Shown here: positions 1 to 7,007 of the stretch, piece after piece
Position numbering within the stretch: the first letter of the stretch is position 1
Layout of the letters: each line of letters opens with the position of its first letter
Source: Actinomycetes bacterium
Lineage (GTDB): Bacteria > Planctomycetota > Phycisphaerae > JAACET01
Direction of reading: 5' to 3'
NCBI GenBank assembly: GCA_030631725.1
Contig: DAOVKO010000097.1
Location: 1-7,675 of the forward strand
DNA length: 7,675 nt
Made by a program: the position numbers and the translations under genes
The notes under the pieces: generated by a model
Database searches by the model: none
The model's input: the letters and a program-made list of their open reading frames with translations, nothing else
Told to the model about the DNA's origin: nothing

Positions 1-383
1 GCACGAATGACGCTGTCAAAAACAGTCAGCAAATTCAACAGGCCAGCTATTCCGGTATAAAGTACAGCCATGTAGTAAGACCAATCGCGAATAAGCGGGG
101 TGGTAGCCTCTGAGCTGCTGGACCAGAGATGAGCGACGATGGTATTCAGGCCGGCAAAAATCTGGGCCAAAAACCAATACATGCTCTGAGCAGGGTCGAC
201 GATGCGCAGGGTGCCTATATACAGGCCGATGAAAAAGGTCAGCTCAATAGCAATGAACAGCAGGAGAGCCCTTTTGCGCAGGCCGAGATAGAAGTGGCCG
301 GCCCCGGGCACCAGCCAGGCCAACACGGCAACCAGGGGGAATTCCCGACCTTTGAGCTTACAGGTATCAGAAGATTCGGGCAT
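1..383 (-). CDS. DUF6677-like small multi-pass membrane protein (3' end off the left edge)
   Basis: This minus-strand frame starts at ATG 383-381 and is open for 127 codons to the left edge, so the C-terminus is missing. The protein begins MPESSDTCKL, then shows a hydrophobic stretch at about residues 15-33 with the motif LAWLVPGAGHFYLG. Further hydrophobic segments lie at about 39-59, 69-87 and 102-122, the last containing YTGIAGLLNLLTVFD. The PGxGHFYLG turn, a short basic loop (LRKR) and the closing AGLLNLL motif match my recollection of DUF6677-type proteins, which are common in planctomycetes and have no known function. An inner-membrane location is inferred. No ATG, GTG or TTG lies between the start and the upstream in-frame stop (441-443), so the start is well fixed, although no clear Shine-Dalgarno sequence is seen. 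It lies 92 bases downstream of the FHA-ATPase gene on the same strand and may be co-transcribed with it. Confidence 0.72.
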   Translation of the reverse strand, partial: MPESSDTCKLKGREFPLVAVLAWLVPGAGHFYLGLRKRALLLFIAIELTFFIGLYIGTLRIVDPAQSMYWFLAQIFAGLNTIVAHLWSSSSEATTPLIRDWSYYMAVLYTGIAGLLNLLTVFDSVIR

Positions 384-475
384 TTTACGAGCAGTCTGGG
401 CAACAGCGATAGCTAGGAGACAGCAGGCCGCATGCAGAGCTTAGGGGCAGGGGGCTAAGCGGTCAAGGGCAAAAG

Positions 476-2008
476 TCAATCCCTGGTAACGCGAATAACC
501 TCGGCCAAAGTAGTGATGCCGGCGCAGGCCTTGGCTATACCTTCCTGACGAAGTGTGGTCATTCCTTCGTCCACGGCCAAGCGCTGCATGTCCTCGGTGG
601 GGGCCGTGCCCATGACCAATTGACTCAGAGTGGGACTGACCATGGCGATTTCGAACAGACCGCTACGATCGAAGAAGCCACCGCCGCGGCAATGAGAACA
701 GCCCTGCCCGCGAGCCAACTCGATGGGCTTATCGGTTTCGGGCAGTTGGCAATAGGCCATCTCCTCTTTCGAAGCCTGGTAAGTCTGCTTGCAATGAGGG
801 CAAATGCAGCGGACCAGCCGCTGAGCCAGACAAGCCATTACGCCGCTGGCAACGAGGTAAGGCTCGGCGCCCATGTCCAGCAGACGAGTGAGGGCGCCGC
901 AGGCAGAGTTGGTGTGCAGGGTGGCAAAAACCAGATGGCCGGTGAGCGAGGCCTCCAGGGCGAGGTGGGCGGTTTCTTGATCGCGTATTTCGCCGACCAT
1001 GATGACGTCGGGATCGTGTCGGAGGATACTGCGCAGGGCGGAGGCGAAGGTAATTTTAGCTTCGGAGCTTATCTGGATCTGATTTACGCCCTCGATGCTG
1101 TACTCCACGGGATTTTCTATAGTGATGATGTGCTTGGTAACGTCGTTGATGAGGCTGATGGCTGCGTAGAGAGTGGTTGTTTTGCCGGAGCCTGTGGGTC
1201 CGGTGATAAGAATGATACCGTGGGGCTGGTGGATAAGCCCGGTCATGACTTTGCGGCAGGATTGGCTCATACCCAGGGATTTGAGCCCCTGGCGGGAGCG
1301 GTCCAGACCGAGCAGTCGCAGAGTAACCCTCTCCCCGAGAATTGTGGGAATGACGGCAACGCGGACGTCAAAGGGAGCATCTGCTACGGTATGTCGAAAT
1401 CGGCCGTCCTGGGGGGCGCGTTTTTCAGCAATGTTGAGATGAGCCATGACCTTGATTCGGCTGACCAGCGAGGCCGCGGATGAGGCAGGCAGGGCATGGA
1501 CTTGCTCGAGGACGCCGTCGATGCGCATCCTGATACGAATACCTGCTGGGGTGGGCTCGATGTGAAGGTCGCTGGAGCGTCGCTGGGCAGCCTCGTCGAG
1601 CAGGGCGTTGACGGTTTCCAGGGCGGTGGCGTCGGAGGCGATCTGATTTTCCTGGGCGGCCGCAGTTGAGGCGAAGCCATAGATAGGCTCAGTGGCCAAT
1701 TCGGCCTCGACCGGTTCGCTATCATCGATGAAATGGAGTTCGAATCCCCCGACATCGACGACATCGCCGCCATTAAGCAAATGGGTGCCAACGGTCTGGC
1801 CGTTGACCAGGGTACCATTGACAGAGCCCAGGTCGGCAACGGTCCATTGGCCGCCGTCGTCGCAGGTCAGCTCGGCGTGGACGCGGCTGACGCGCTCGGA
1901 TTCGAGGACCAGCCAACATCCCTGAGCCCGGCCGATGCGAAGGCGTTTGCCGGCCAGGACCACGTTATGGGCCTGGTCCTGAAGGTCTCGATACCACAGG
2001 TGAGGCAT
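476..2008 (-). CDS. FHA domain fused to GspE/PilB-family type II secretion / type IV pilus ATPase
   Basis: This is a 510-residue cytoplasmic hexameric-type ATPase expected to power pilus assembly or type II secretion. Residues about 1-96 form a forkhead-associated domain with all usual phosphothreonine-binding landmarks: G26-R27, S41-R42, H44 and N64-G65. A linker (about 97-130) leads to the GspE N2-like region with SSDLHIEP (145-152), RMRIDGVLE and RAPQDGR. The motor domain has Walker A GPTGSGKT (270-277), the Asp box ITIENPVEY (296-303), Walker B DPDVIMVGEIRD (332-343), the His box TLHTN (363-367) and the family's zinc-binding cysteines C403, C406, C437 and C440. All catalytic motifs are intact. 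The MshEN/GspE-N1 domain usual in PilB and GspE is absent, with FHA in its place. Partner proteins (platform, pilin, secretin) are not in the window, so pilus versus secretion cannot be decided. The start ATG 2008 has an AGGAG six bases upstream and a strong promoter just above it. The gene is divergent from dnaE. Confidence 0.93.
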   Translation of the reverse strand: MPHLWYRDLQDQAHNVVLAGKRLRIGRAQGCWLVLESERVSRVHAELTCDDGGQWTVADLGSVNGTLVNGQTVGTHLLNGGDVVDVGGFELHFIDDSEPVEAELATEPIYGFASTAAAQENQIASDATALETVNALLDEAAQRRSSDLHIEPTPAGIRIRMRIDGVLEQVHALPASSAASLVSRIKVMAHLNIAEKRAPQDGRFRHTVADAPFDVRVAVIPTILGERVTLRLLGLDRSRQGLKSLGMSQSCRKVMTGLIHQPHGIILITGPTGSGKTTTLYAAISLINDVTKHIITIENPVEYSIEGVNQIQISSEAKITFASALRSILRHDPDVIMVGEIRDQETAHLALEASLTGHLVFATLHTNSACGALTRLLDMGAEPYLVASGVMACLAQRLVRCICPHCKQTYQASKEEMAYCQLPETDKPIELARGQGCSHCRGGGFFDRSGLFEIAMVSPTLSQLVMGTAPTEDMQRLAVDEGMTTLRQEGIAKACAGITTLAEVIRVTRD

Positions 2009-2019
2009 AGGAAGCTCCT
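2009..2019 (-). promoter_or_regulatory. Ribosome binding site of the FHA-ATPase gene
   Basis: On the minus strand AGGAG (plus-strand CTCCT at 2015-2019) lies six bases before ATG 2008-2006. It fixes this start. Confidence 0.75.
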
Positions 2020-2038
2020 GAGAAATTGGGCCTGCAGA

Positions 2039-2067
2039 ATTCTACCACAGCCCGGGCCGAAGGTAAA
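2039..2067 (-). promoter_or_regulatory. Sigma70-type promoter for the FHA-ATPase gene
   Basis: On the minus strand TTTACC (2067-2062) is followed by a 17-base spacer and TAGAAT (2044-2039). The -10 box matches TATAAT at five of six positions and is preceded by TG one base away, giving an extended -10 element (TGGTAGAAT). The -35 matches TTGACA at four of six. Predicted transcription start is near 2032, leaving a leader of about 24 bases that holds the Shine-Dalgarno sequence. This is a prediction from consensus only. Confidence 0.6.
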
Positions 2068-2132
2068 GGGGCCAAGCGGAGCGGCGACTGGAGGGTGTTC
2101 TTGCCAAACTAGTGCAAAATGAGGCAGGGCAA

Positions 2133-2161
2133 TTGACACTGGCCCAGTCAGGCGATAGCAT
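2133..2161 (+). promoter_or_regulatory. Sigma70-type promoter for dnaE
   Basis: A perfect TTGACA (2133-2138) is followed by a 17-base spacer and TAGCAT (2156-2161), which matches TATAAT at four of six positions. The predicted transcription start near 2168 gives a leader of about 45 bases before the dnaE ATG. The leader contains the 10-base perfect palindrome TTTGATCAAA (2183-2192). This promoter faces away from the FHA-ATPase promoter, with 65 bases between the two -35 boxes. Confidence 0.6.
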
Positions 2162-2197
2162 CAGGATAACGAGTCAAGCATATTTGATCAAAGGGAA

Positions 2198-2212
2198 AGG
2201 GAAGCCCTGGAT
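2198..2212 (+). promoter_or_regulatory. Weak purine-rich ribosome binding site of dnaE
   Basis: A purine-rich run containing AGGGA (2198-2202) lies ten bases before ATG 2213. It is only a partial match to the Shine-Dalgarno consensus. The start is supported chiefly by the protein, whose N-terminus (MSEPQFVHLHTHTSYSLLDG) aligns with the usual beginning of DnaE PHP domains. Confidence 0.45.
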
Positions 2213-5200
2213 ATGTCTGAGCCGCAGTTCGTTCATCTGCACACGCACACATCGTATTCTCTGCTGGACGGGGCCAATCGCATCGGGGATTTGTTGGCGC
2301 GTTGCAAGCAGCTGGGCATGGAGGCGCTGGCTATCACCGATCACGGCAATTTGTTCGGGGCGGTGGAGTTTTACAGCAAGGCTCTGGAGGCGGGTATCAA
2401 GCCGATCATCGGGTGCGAGTGCTACCTGGCCTGGGGGAGCCGTTTTGGTCGGGAGATGCGTAACCGGCCGGGGTCCTACAACCACCTTATTCTTCTGGCC
2501 CGAAACAACCAAGGGTACCAGAACCTTTTGAAGTTGGCCAGCCGGGCCTATACCGAAGGTTTCTACTACAGTCCACGGATCGATAGGGAACTGCTGGCGG
2601 AGTATTCGCAGGGGCTGATCGGTCTGTCGGGACATATGAACACGGAGCTGAGCGATCAGGTCGCCGGGGGAAATATCGAGCAGGCGGTTGCCACGGCGAG
2701 GTGGTATGTGCAGACGCTGGGGGAGGATAATTTTTACATAGAACTGCAGAATCACGGCCAGGCGGAGCAATTGGATTTGGTAGAGAAGCTGCTGGAGGTC
2801 TCGAAGCTCAGCGGTGTGCCGGTTGTGGCGACGAACGACGTGCACTATCTAAGGCCCGGCGACGCCCGGACGCAAGACATTCTGGTGTGCATCAATACGG
2901 GCAGAACAGTGGACGACGAGAATCGGATGCGACAAGAAACCGATCAGCTGTACCTGAAGAGCCCGGCAGAGATGGCAGAAGTTTTTAGGGATCGTCCGGA
3001 GGCTCTGGCCAATACGGTGCGGATTGCCCAGCGGTGCGAAGTGGAGTTGGATTTTTCGAGTCGGCACGCACCACGATACAAAGCGCCGGAGGGAAAAGCA
3101 CCGGCTGAGTTTCTGGAGGAATTGGCCCATGAAGGGCTGGCCAAACGTTACCAGGAAATTACGGACGTCCACAAGGAGCGGCTGGATTACGAACTGAAAG
3201 TGATCGAGGAGAAGGGATTTTCGAGCTACTTCCTGGTGGTCTGGGACTTCGTTCACTACGCCAAGACGCGGGGGATCCCCTGCAGCGCGAGGGGTTCGGC
3301 CTGCGCCACACTGCTGGGTTACTGCCTGGAACTAAGCGACGTGGACCCCTTGGCCTATGGGCTGTTGTTCGAGCGATTCATGGACCCGGAGCGCAACGAA
3401 GCGCCGGATATCGACATGGATATCTGCCAAAGGCGACGGGGTGAAGTAATCGACTATGTGCGCAACAAATACGGTCACGTAGCCCAGATTATTACGTTCG
3501 GGACGCTCAAGGCCAAGCAGGCCATTCGCGATGTTTGCCGGGCCATGGCCGTCCCGCTGTCCACAGCAGACAAGATCGCCAAGATGGTGCCCAATGTGTT
3601 GAACATTCGGCTGGCCGAGGCCCTGGAGGCTGAGCCGGAGCTTAAGAAGCTCTACGAAAACGACCCGACCATTCGGGAAGTCATTGACATAGCCCAAGGG
3701 CTGGAAGGGATGCCGCGTCATGCGTCGGTGCATGCGGCCGGGGTGGTAGTGGCCGACGAGCCGCTGGACAATTTCCTGCCGTTGTATAAGCAGGCCAATT
3801 CGGATGATTTGATGACCCAGTTCGACGGTCCAACGGTAGATAAAATCGGGCTGTTGAAGATCGACTTTCTGGGCCTGCGGACCCTGAGCACGCTGGAGCG
3901 GGCCCGGAAGCTGGTGCGGAAAAATCACGGGATAGACATCGATCCGGAAACACTGGTTCCGGACGACGCGGAAGTTCTCAAACTGTTTGCGAAGGGTCAA
4001 ACCAAGGGGGTATTCCAGTTTGAATCGCCGGGGATGCGCGATCTTTTGATGAAGCTGCGCCCGGATCGCATACAGGATTTGATTGCGGCGAACGCCCTAT
4101 ATCGTCCGGGGCCGATGGTGATGATCGATGACTTCAGCGAGCGCAAACACAGCAGCGACTGGCCGAAAGTCCATCCCATCGTAGACGAGATATTGGCTGA
4201 GACATATGGGATAATGGCCTACCAGGAACAGGTGATGCAGATAGTGCATCGGCTGGGGGGCATATCTCTGGGCAGAGCGTTGAGCCTGGTCAAGGCCATC
4301 AGCAAAAAGAAAAACTCCATTATCCGCAAGGAACGTGAGCCGTTTATGGCCGGGGCGCTGGCCAGTGGCCTGGACAAAGGTAAGGCCGAGCAAATCTTCG
4401 AGTTGATTCTGCGTTTCGGGGGATACGGGTTCAACAAGGCCCACTCGACCCGCTACGCGGTGGTGGCTTATCAGACAGCGTATTTCAAACGACACTATCC
4501 GCTGGAGTTCATGTCGGCGTTGCTGACCTTCGAAATGGGCAATACGGATAAGATAGTTGGATACATCGAGGAATGTCGGCAGATGGGCATCGAGGTCCTT
4601 CCGCCGGATATCAACGAGTCGGAAGTAGATTTTACCACGAGCTCAGGGACGATTCGGTTCGGTCTGGCAGCGGTAAAGGGGGTAGGTGAAAAAGCGGTAG
4701 AAGAGATTATCGCTGCCCGGGATCGAACAGGGGGCTTTCGGTCGCTGTTCCATTTCTGCGAGAGCGTGGACCTGCGGGTGGTCAACCGAGCAGTAATTGA
4801 GGCCCTGATCAAATGCGGGGCGTTCGATTCTACGGGGGCCTTGCGGGCGCCGCTGATGAAGGTGCTGGGCCAAACTATCGAGCAGGGGGCCAGTGCGGCG
4901 GAGGACCGGCGTAGAGGGCAGGGGAATCTTTTTGGCGGCTCAGAGGGGGAAGATCCGGAGGATGATTACGCCAATTTGCCGGACGTGAGCTGGAGCGAAT
5001 CGGAAATGCTGGCCTACGAGAAGGCTACGCTGGGTTTTTATGTAACGAGCCATCCGCTGGTAGCCTATAGTGAACAGTTGCGGGGCCTGAGCACAGCCGG
5101 TTCGCAGACGCTGAAGGGACTTGCCGACGGAGCGGAGGTCATCGTGGGGGGGATGCTCTCGCGGGTGCATTACCGAGTAACGCACAACGCCCGACAAAGC

Positions 5201-5731
5201 GGGGCAAAGATGGCGCTTCTGACTATCGAAGACCTGGATGGGCCGATGGACGCGGTGATCTTTCCGGACGAACTGGCCAAGCATACCGAATTGATTCACG
5301 CCGAGCGGATGGTTTTCGTGCTGGGGCAGGTTTCTCTGCGGCGGGAGGTGCCTTCAGTGCGAGTGATGGAGGTCTACCCGATAGAACGAGGTATGGAATT
5401 ACTGGCCCGCTCGGTGGTGGTTCATTTGGCCAACAAACCCCAGGGGGAGGAACTGCTGCCGGCGGTACAGAAAATCGTGCAGGAATATCCGGGGCAGTGC
5501 CCGCTGTATTTCGTTGTGGATACGGGCCAAGGCTATACGGTGGCTATCCAGGCATCAGAGCAGATGCAGGTACAACCAAGTGCGGCTTTTTGCGAGCGGA
5601 TGCGGGCCTTGCTGGGAAGCGGACAGGTCCAGATCATTGGCCCCAACGGCCCGGTGGGAAAAGCCGTCCAGGACAACGGTTCAGAAACACTGGAGGAGGC
5701 TGAAGAAGTCTTGGCCCAAAACGAGGGGTAA
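2213..5731 (+). CDS. dnaE: DNA polymerase III subunit alpha (DnaE1 type)
   Basis: This is the catalytic subunit of the chromosomal replicase, extending primers with dNTPs in complex with the sliding clamp and clamp loader. Its 1172 residues compare with 1160 in E. coli. Residues about 1-270 form a PHP domain with a nearly full set of metal ligands: H10, H12, D43, H44, E69, H91, D209 and H211. H141 sits where Cys is common. This suggests a metal-binding, possibly proofreading, PHP domain, unlike the degenerate one of E. coli. The polymerase core has PDIDMDI with catalytic D401 and D403, and LLKIDFLGLRTL with D551, matching D401, D403 and D555 of E. coli. Other landmarks are YRPGPM (630-635), GGYGFNKAHS (736-745) and a helix-hairpin-helix region near 840-880. 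A clamp-binding motif QGNLF lies at 903-907. An OB fold follows at about 970-1055, then a C-terminal domain. The ORF is intact with no frameshift. It is read convergently with the CpaE-like gene downstream. Confidence 0.97.
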   Translation: MSEPQFVHLHTHTSYSLLDGANRIGDLLARCKQLGMEALAITDHGNLFGAVEFYSKALEAGIKPIIGCECYLAWGSRFGREMRNRPGSYNHLILLARNNQGYQNLLKLASRAYTEGFYYSPRIDRELLAEYSQGLIGLSGHMNTELSDQVAGGNIEQAVATARWYVQTLGEDNFYIELQNHGQAEQLDLVEKLLEVSKLSGVPVVATNDVHYLRPGDARTQDILVCINTGRTVDDENRMRQETDQLYLKSPAEMAEVFRDRPEALANTVRIAQRCEVELDFSSRHAPRYKAPEGKAPAEFLEELAHEGLAKRYQEITDVHKERLDYELKVIEEKGFSSYFLVVWDFVHYAKTRGIPCSARGSACATLLGYCLELSDVDPLAYGLLFERFMDPERNEAPDIDMDICQRRRGEVIDYVRNKYGHVAQIITFGTLKAKQAIRDVCRAMAVPLSTADKIAKMVPNVLNIRLAEALEAEPELKKLYENDPTIREVIDIAQGLEGMPRHASVHAAGVVVADEPLDNFLPLYKQANSDDLMTQFDGPTVDKIGLLKIDFLGLRTLSTLERARKLVRKNHGIDIDPETLVPDDAEVLKLFAKGQTKGVFQFESPGMRDLLMKLRPDRIQDLIAANALYRPGPMVMIDDFSERKHSSDWPKVHPIVDEILAETYGIMAYQEQVMQIVHRLGGISLGRALSLVKAISKKKNSIIRKEREPFMAGALASGLDKGKAEQIFELILRFGGYGFNKAHSTRYAVVAYQTAYFKRHYPLEFMSALLTFEMGNTDKIVGYIEECRQMGIEVLPPDINESEVDFTTSSGTIRFGLAAVKGVGEKAVEEIIAARDRTGGFRSLFHFCESVDLRVVNRAVIEALIKCGAFDSTGALRAPLMKVLGQTIEQGASAAEDRRRGQGNLFGGSEGEDPEDDYANLPDVSWSESEMLAYEKATLGFYVTSHPLVAYSEQLRGLSTAGSQTLKGLADGAEVIVGGMLSRVHYRVTHNARQSGAKMALLTIEDLDGPMDAVIFPDELAKHTELIHAERMVFVLGQVSLRREVPSVRVMEVYPIERGMELLARSVVVHLANKPQGEELLPAVQKIVQEYPGQCPLYFVVDTGQGYTVAIQASEQMQVQPSAAFCERMRALLGSGQVQIIGPNGPVGKAVQDNGSETLEEAEEVLAQNEG

Positions 5732-5788
5732 ACGACCGAGGGGGCGGTAAATCAGGGGGACGCAGGGCGGCAACGGGGGTCAGGCAAA
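5732..5788. other. Convergent gap between dnaE and the CpaE-like gene with regular G runs
   Basis: Only 57 bases separate the dnaE stop (5729-5731) from the stop of the minus-strand gene (5791-5789). G runs of three to five occur on the plus strand at 5740-5744, 5755-5759, 5765-5767 and 5775-5779, with another at 5725-5728 inside the last dnaE codons. Loops are 5 to 11 bases, so a G-quadruplex in the dnaE transcript is possible. The opposite strand is C-rich and G-poor, like a Rho utilisation site for the minus-strand transcript. The only hairpin seen is four base pairs (ACCG/CGGT around 5735-5748) with no T tract, so no intrinsic terminator is called. Confidence 0.4.
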
Positions 5789-6991
5789 TCAGCGTTTGGC
5801 GCCACTGCCAAGCCAGCGGCTGAGGAGTCCGGCCTTGCGTTCGGATTTTAACTTGGTGGAGTCGAAATCACCTCGATATATCCGGCCGGCTATCTTGGCA
5901 ATGGCCTTGCGGACAGGCGAATCGGGCGAATCGCTCAGCAGAGGCCTGCCAAAGTCCAGGGCAGCCTGGACGGTCTGGTAATCATTGGGGATAACAGCAA
6001 ACACGCCGGTATTCAGGTGTTGCGCCACATCCTGGGGCGAAATGGGGCTATTGCGGGTGAATCTGTTGACCACAGGGTGGATTTTCTCAGGGGGCATTCC
6101 ATATTGGACGAGGCCCTTGTAAAGCCGTTGAGCGTTGCGAATGCTGGGCACCGACAACTGCAGGACCAGCAGGACAGAGTTGGCCATCTCCAAAGCGGTA
6201 ATTCCAATCCGGTCAAAACGGCGGGGGGTGTCAACAACTACAGCATCATGGCCGCGGGTCAGGATCTTAAGTATCTGAGCAATGCGTTCAGGATCGACGT
6301 GGGCCACTTGCTCGATCCGTTGGGGTCGAGCCAAAACGGCCACCTTAGAAGGCAAAACTGTCATGGCCTGCTCGGTAATCTGAGCATCAATCTCGTTTGG
6401 TGTGTTGGTCAGGTCGGCAATAGTATGCGTCGGGTGTAAATCAAAATAGGTGGCTACTGAGCCAAACTCCAATTGTAAATCGACCAGGGCACAGGGCTCG
6501 GCGGCCAACTGAGCGAGCTCAATGGCCAAGTTGGCGCAAATGGTGGTTACTCCACAGCCGCCGGAAGAGCCGAGCACGCAAATGAGCCTTTCGGTCTTTG
6601 CCTGGCCGGAGGCTGCGCGAGTCAAGGGCTTCAGCGCCCGGGTGAGGTCGTCCAGGTCAACGGGCTTGGTAATGAACTGGCGACAGCCGGCGCGCATGGC
6701 CGAAAGAATCAGGTCCGGCTCGGCATTGTCGGACAGGGCAATAATGGCCAAAGAAGGAAACCGGGCACAAACATCCTCCATAATGGCCAGGACGGAGGCG
6801 GGCTTGGGATCCAGGTCCAGGACCAGGAGGGTTACAGGCAGTCGGCCGAGACAGTCAATAAGGCCTTGGTGGTCGTGGACCTCGGTAAGGATGTGAATAG
6901 CTGGATGGCGGACCAGGCTGGTTCGCAGGGCCGAGCCGTAATCAGCATTGGTGTTCTCCGAATAGATGCATGTCTTGATGTCCTCATTCAT
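5789..6991 (-). CDS. CpaE/TadZ-like protein: receiver-like domain plus MinD-like ATPase with atypical P-loop
   Basis: From ATG 6991 the protein has 400 residues. Residues about 5-125 resemble a response-regulator receiver fold, with LLVLDLDP (D59 at the phosphoacceptor site), ALSD (S87), AMRAG (98-102) and ITKP (K109). The N-terminal acidic pair is not clear, so it may be a pseudo-receiver. Residues about 134-375 form a MinD/ParA-like domain: P-loop GSSGGCGVTT (141-150), NLAIEL, LVDLQLEFGSVATYFDL (169-185) and VVVDTPRRFD (251-260). The P-loop lacks both the signature lysine before GG and the lysine before the threonines. This receiver plus MinD order is the CpaE/TadZ architecture, which places Tad/Flp pilus machinery at a cell site. 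No Tad genes are in the window. An in-frame ATG at 7051 would add 20 residues but lacks a good ribosome site, whereas 6991 has GGAAGGA upstream. The protein is convergent with dnaE. Confidence 0.83.
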   Translation of the reverse strand: MNEDIKTCIYSENTNADYGSALRTSLVRHPAIHILTEVHDHQGLIDCLGRLPVTLLVLDLDPKPASVLAIMEDVCARFPSLAIIALSDNAEPDLILSAMRAGCRQFITKPVDLDDLTRALKPLTRAASGQAKTERLICVLGSSGGCGVTTICANLAIELAQLAAEPCALVDLQLEFGSVATYFDLHPTHTIADLTNTPNEIDAQITEQAMTVLPSKVAVLARPQRIEQVAHVDPERIAQILKILTRGHDAVVVDTPRRFDRIGITALEMANSVLLVLQLSVPSIRNAQRLYKGLVQYGMPPEKIHPVVNRFTRNSPISPQDVAQHLNTGVFAVIPNDYQTVQAALDFGRPLLSDSPDSPVRKAIAKIAGRIYRGDFDSTKLKSERKAGLLSRWLGSGAKR

Positions 6992-7007
6992 TTTGCAGAA
7001 TCCTTCC
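6992..7007 (-). promoter_or_regulatory. Ribosome binding site that favours start 6991 of the CpaE-like gene
   Basis: On the minus strand GGAAGGA (7007-7001) lies nine bases before ATG 6991-6989. The alternative upstream ATG at 7051-7049 has only a loose GGGAA immediately before it. The extra 20 residues it would add also do not look like the start of a receiver domain. Confidence 0.6.

Noticed and set aside
129..416. Plus-strand open frame of 95 codons at the left end
   Set aside because: It is antisense to the membrane protein, whose minus-strand translation has clear hydrophobic segments and family motifs. The plus translation is a polar, glutamine-rich sequence typical of a shadow.
439..460. 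Inverted repeat GCTTAG...CTAAGC between the FHA-ATPase and membrane protein genes, considered as a terminator
   Set aside because: The stem is only six base pairs with a ten-base loop and no T tract on either strand.
620..1483. Long plus-strand open frame (287 codons) opposite the FHA-ATPase gene
   Set aside because: It lies wholly within the coding strand shadow of a protein with intact FHA and GspE motifs. Its translation is rich in G, D and A with no recognisable domain.
1733..2122. Plus-strand open frame of 129 codons across the start of the FHA-ATPase gene
   Set aside because: It overlaps the FHA coding region and the promoter and ribosome site of that gene. The translation looks like an antisense shadow.
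2183..2192. FNR/CRP-type box in the dnaE leader
   Set aside because: FNR sites need TTGAT and ATCAA separated by four bases. Here the half sites overlap into TTTGATCAAA, so the spacing is wrong.
3332..4000. Minus-strand open frames within dnaE (the largest about 222 codons)
   Set aside because: They lie opposite the catalytic core of a clearly intact DnaE and show no domain.
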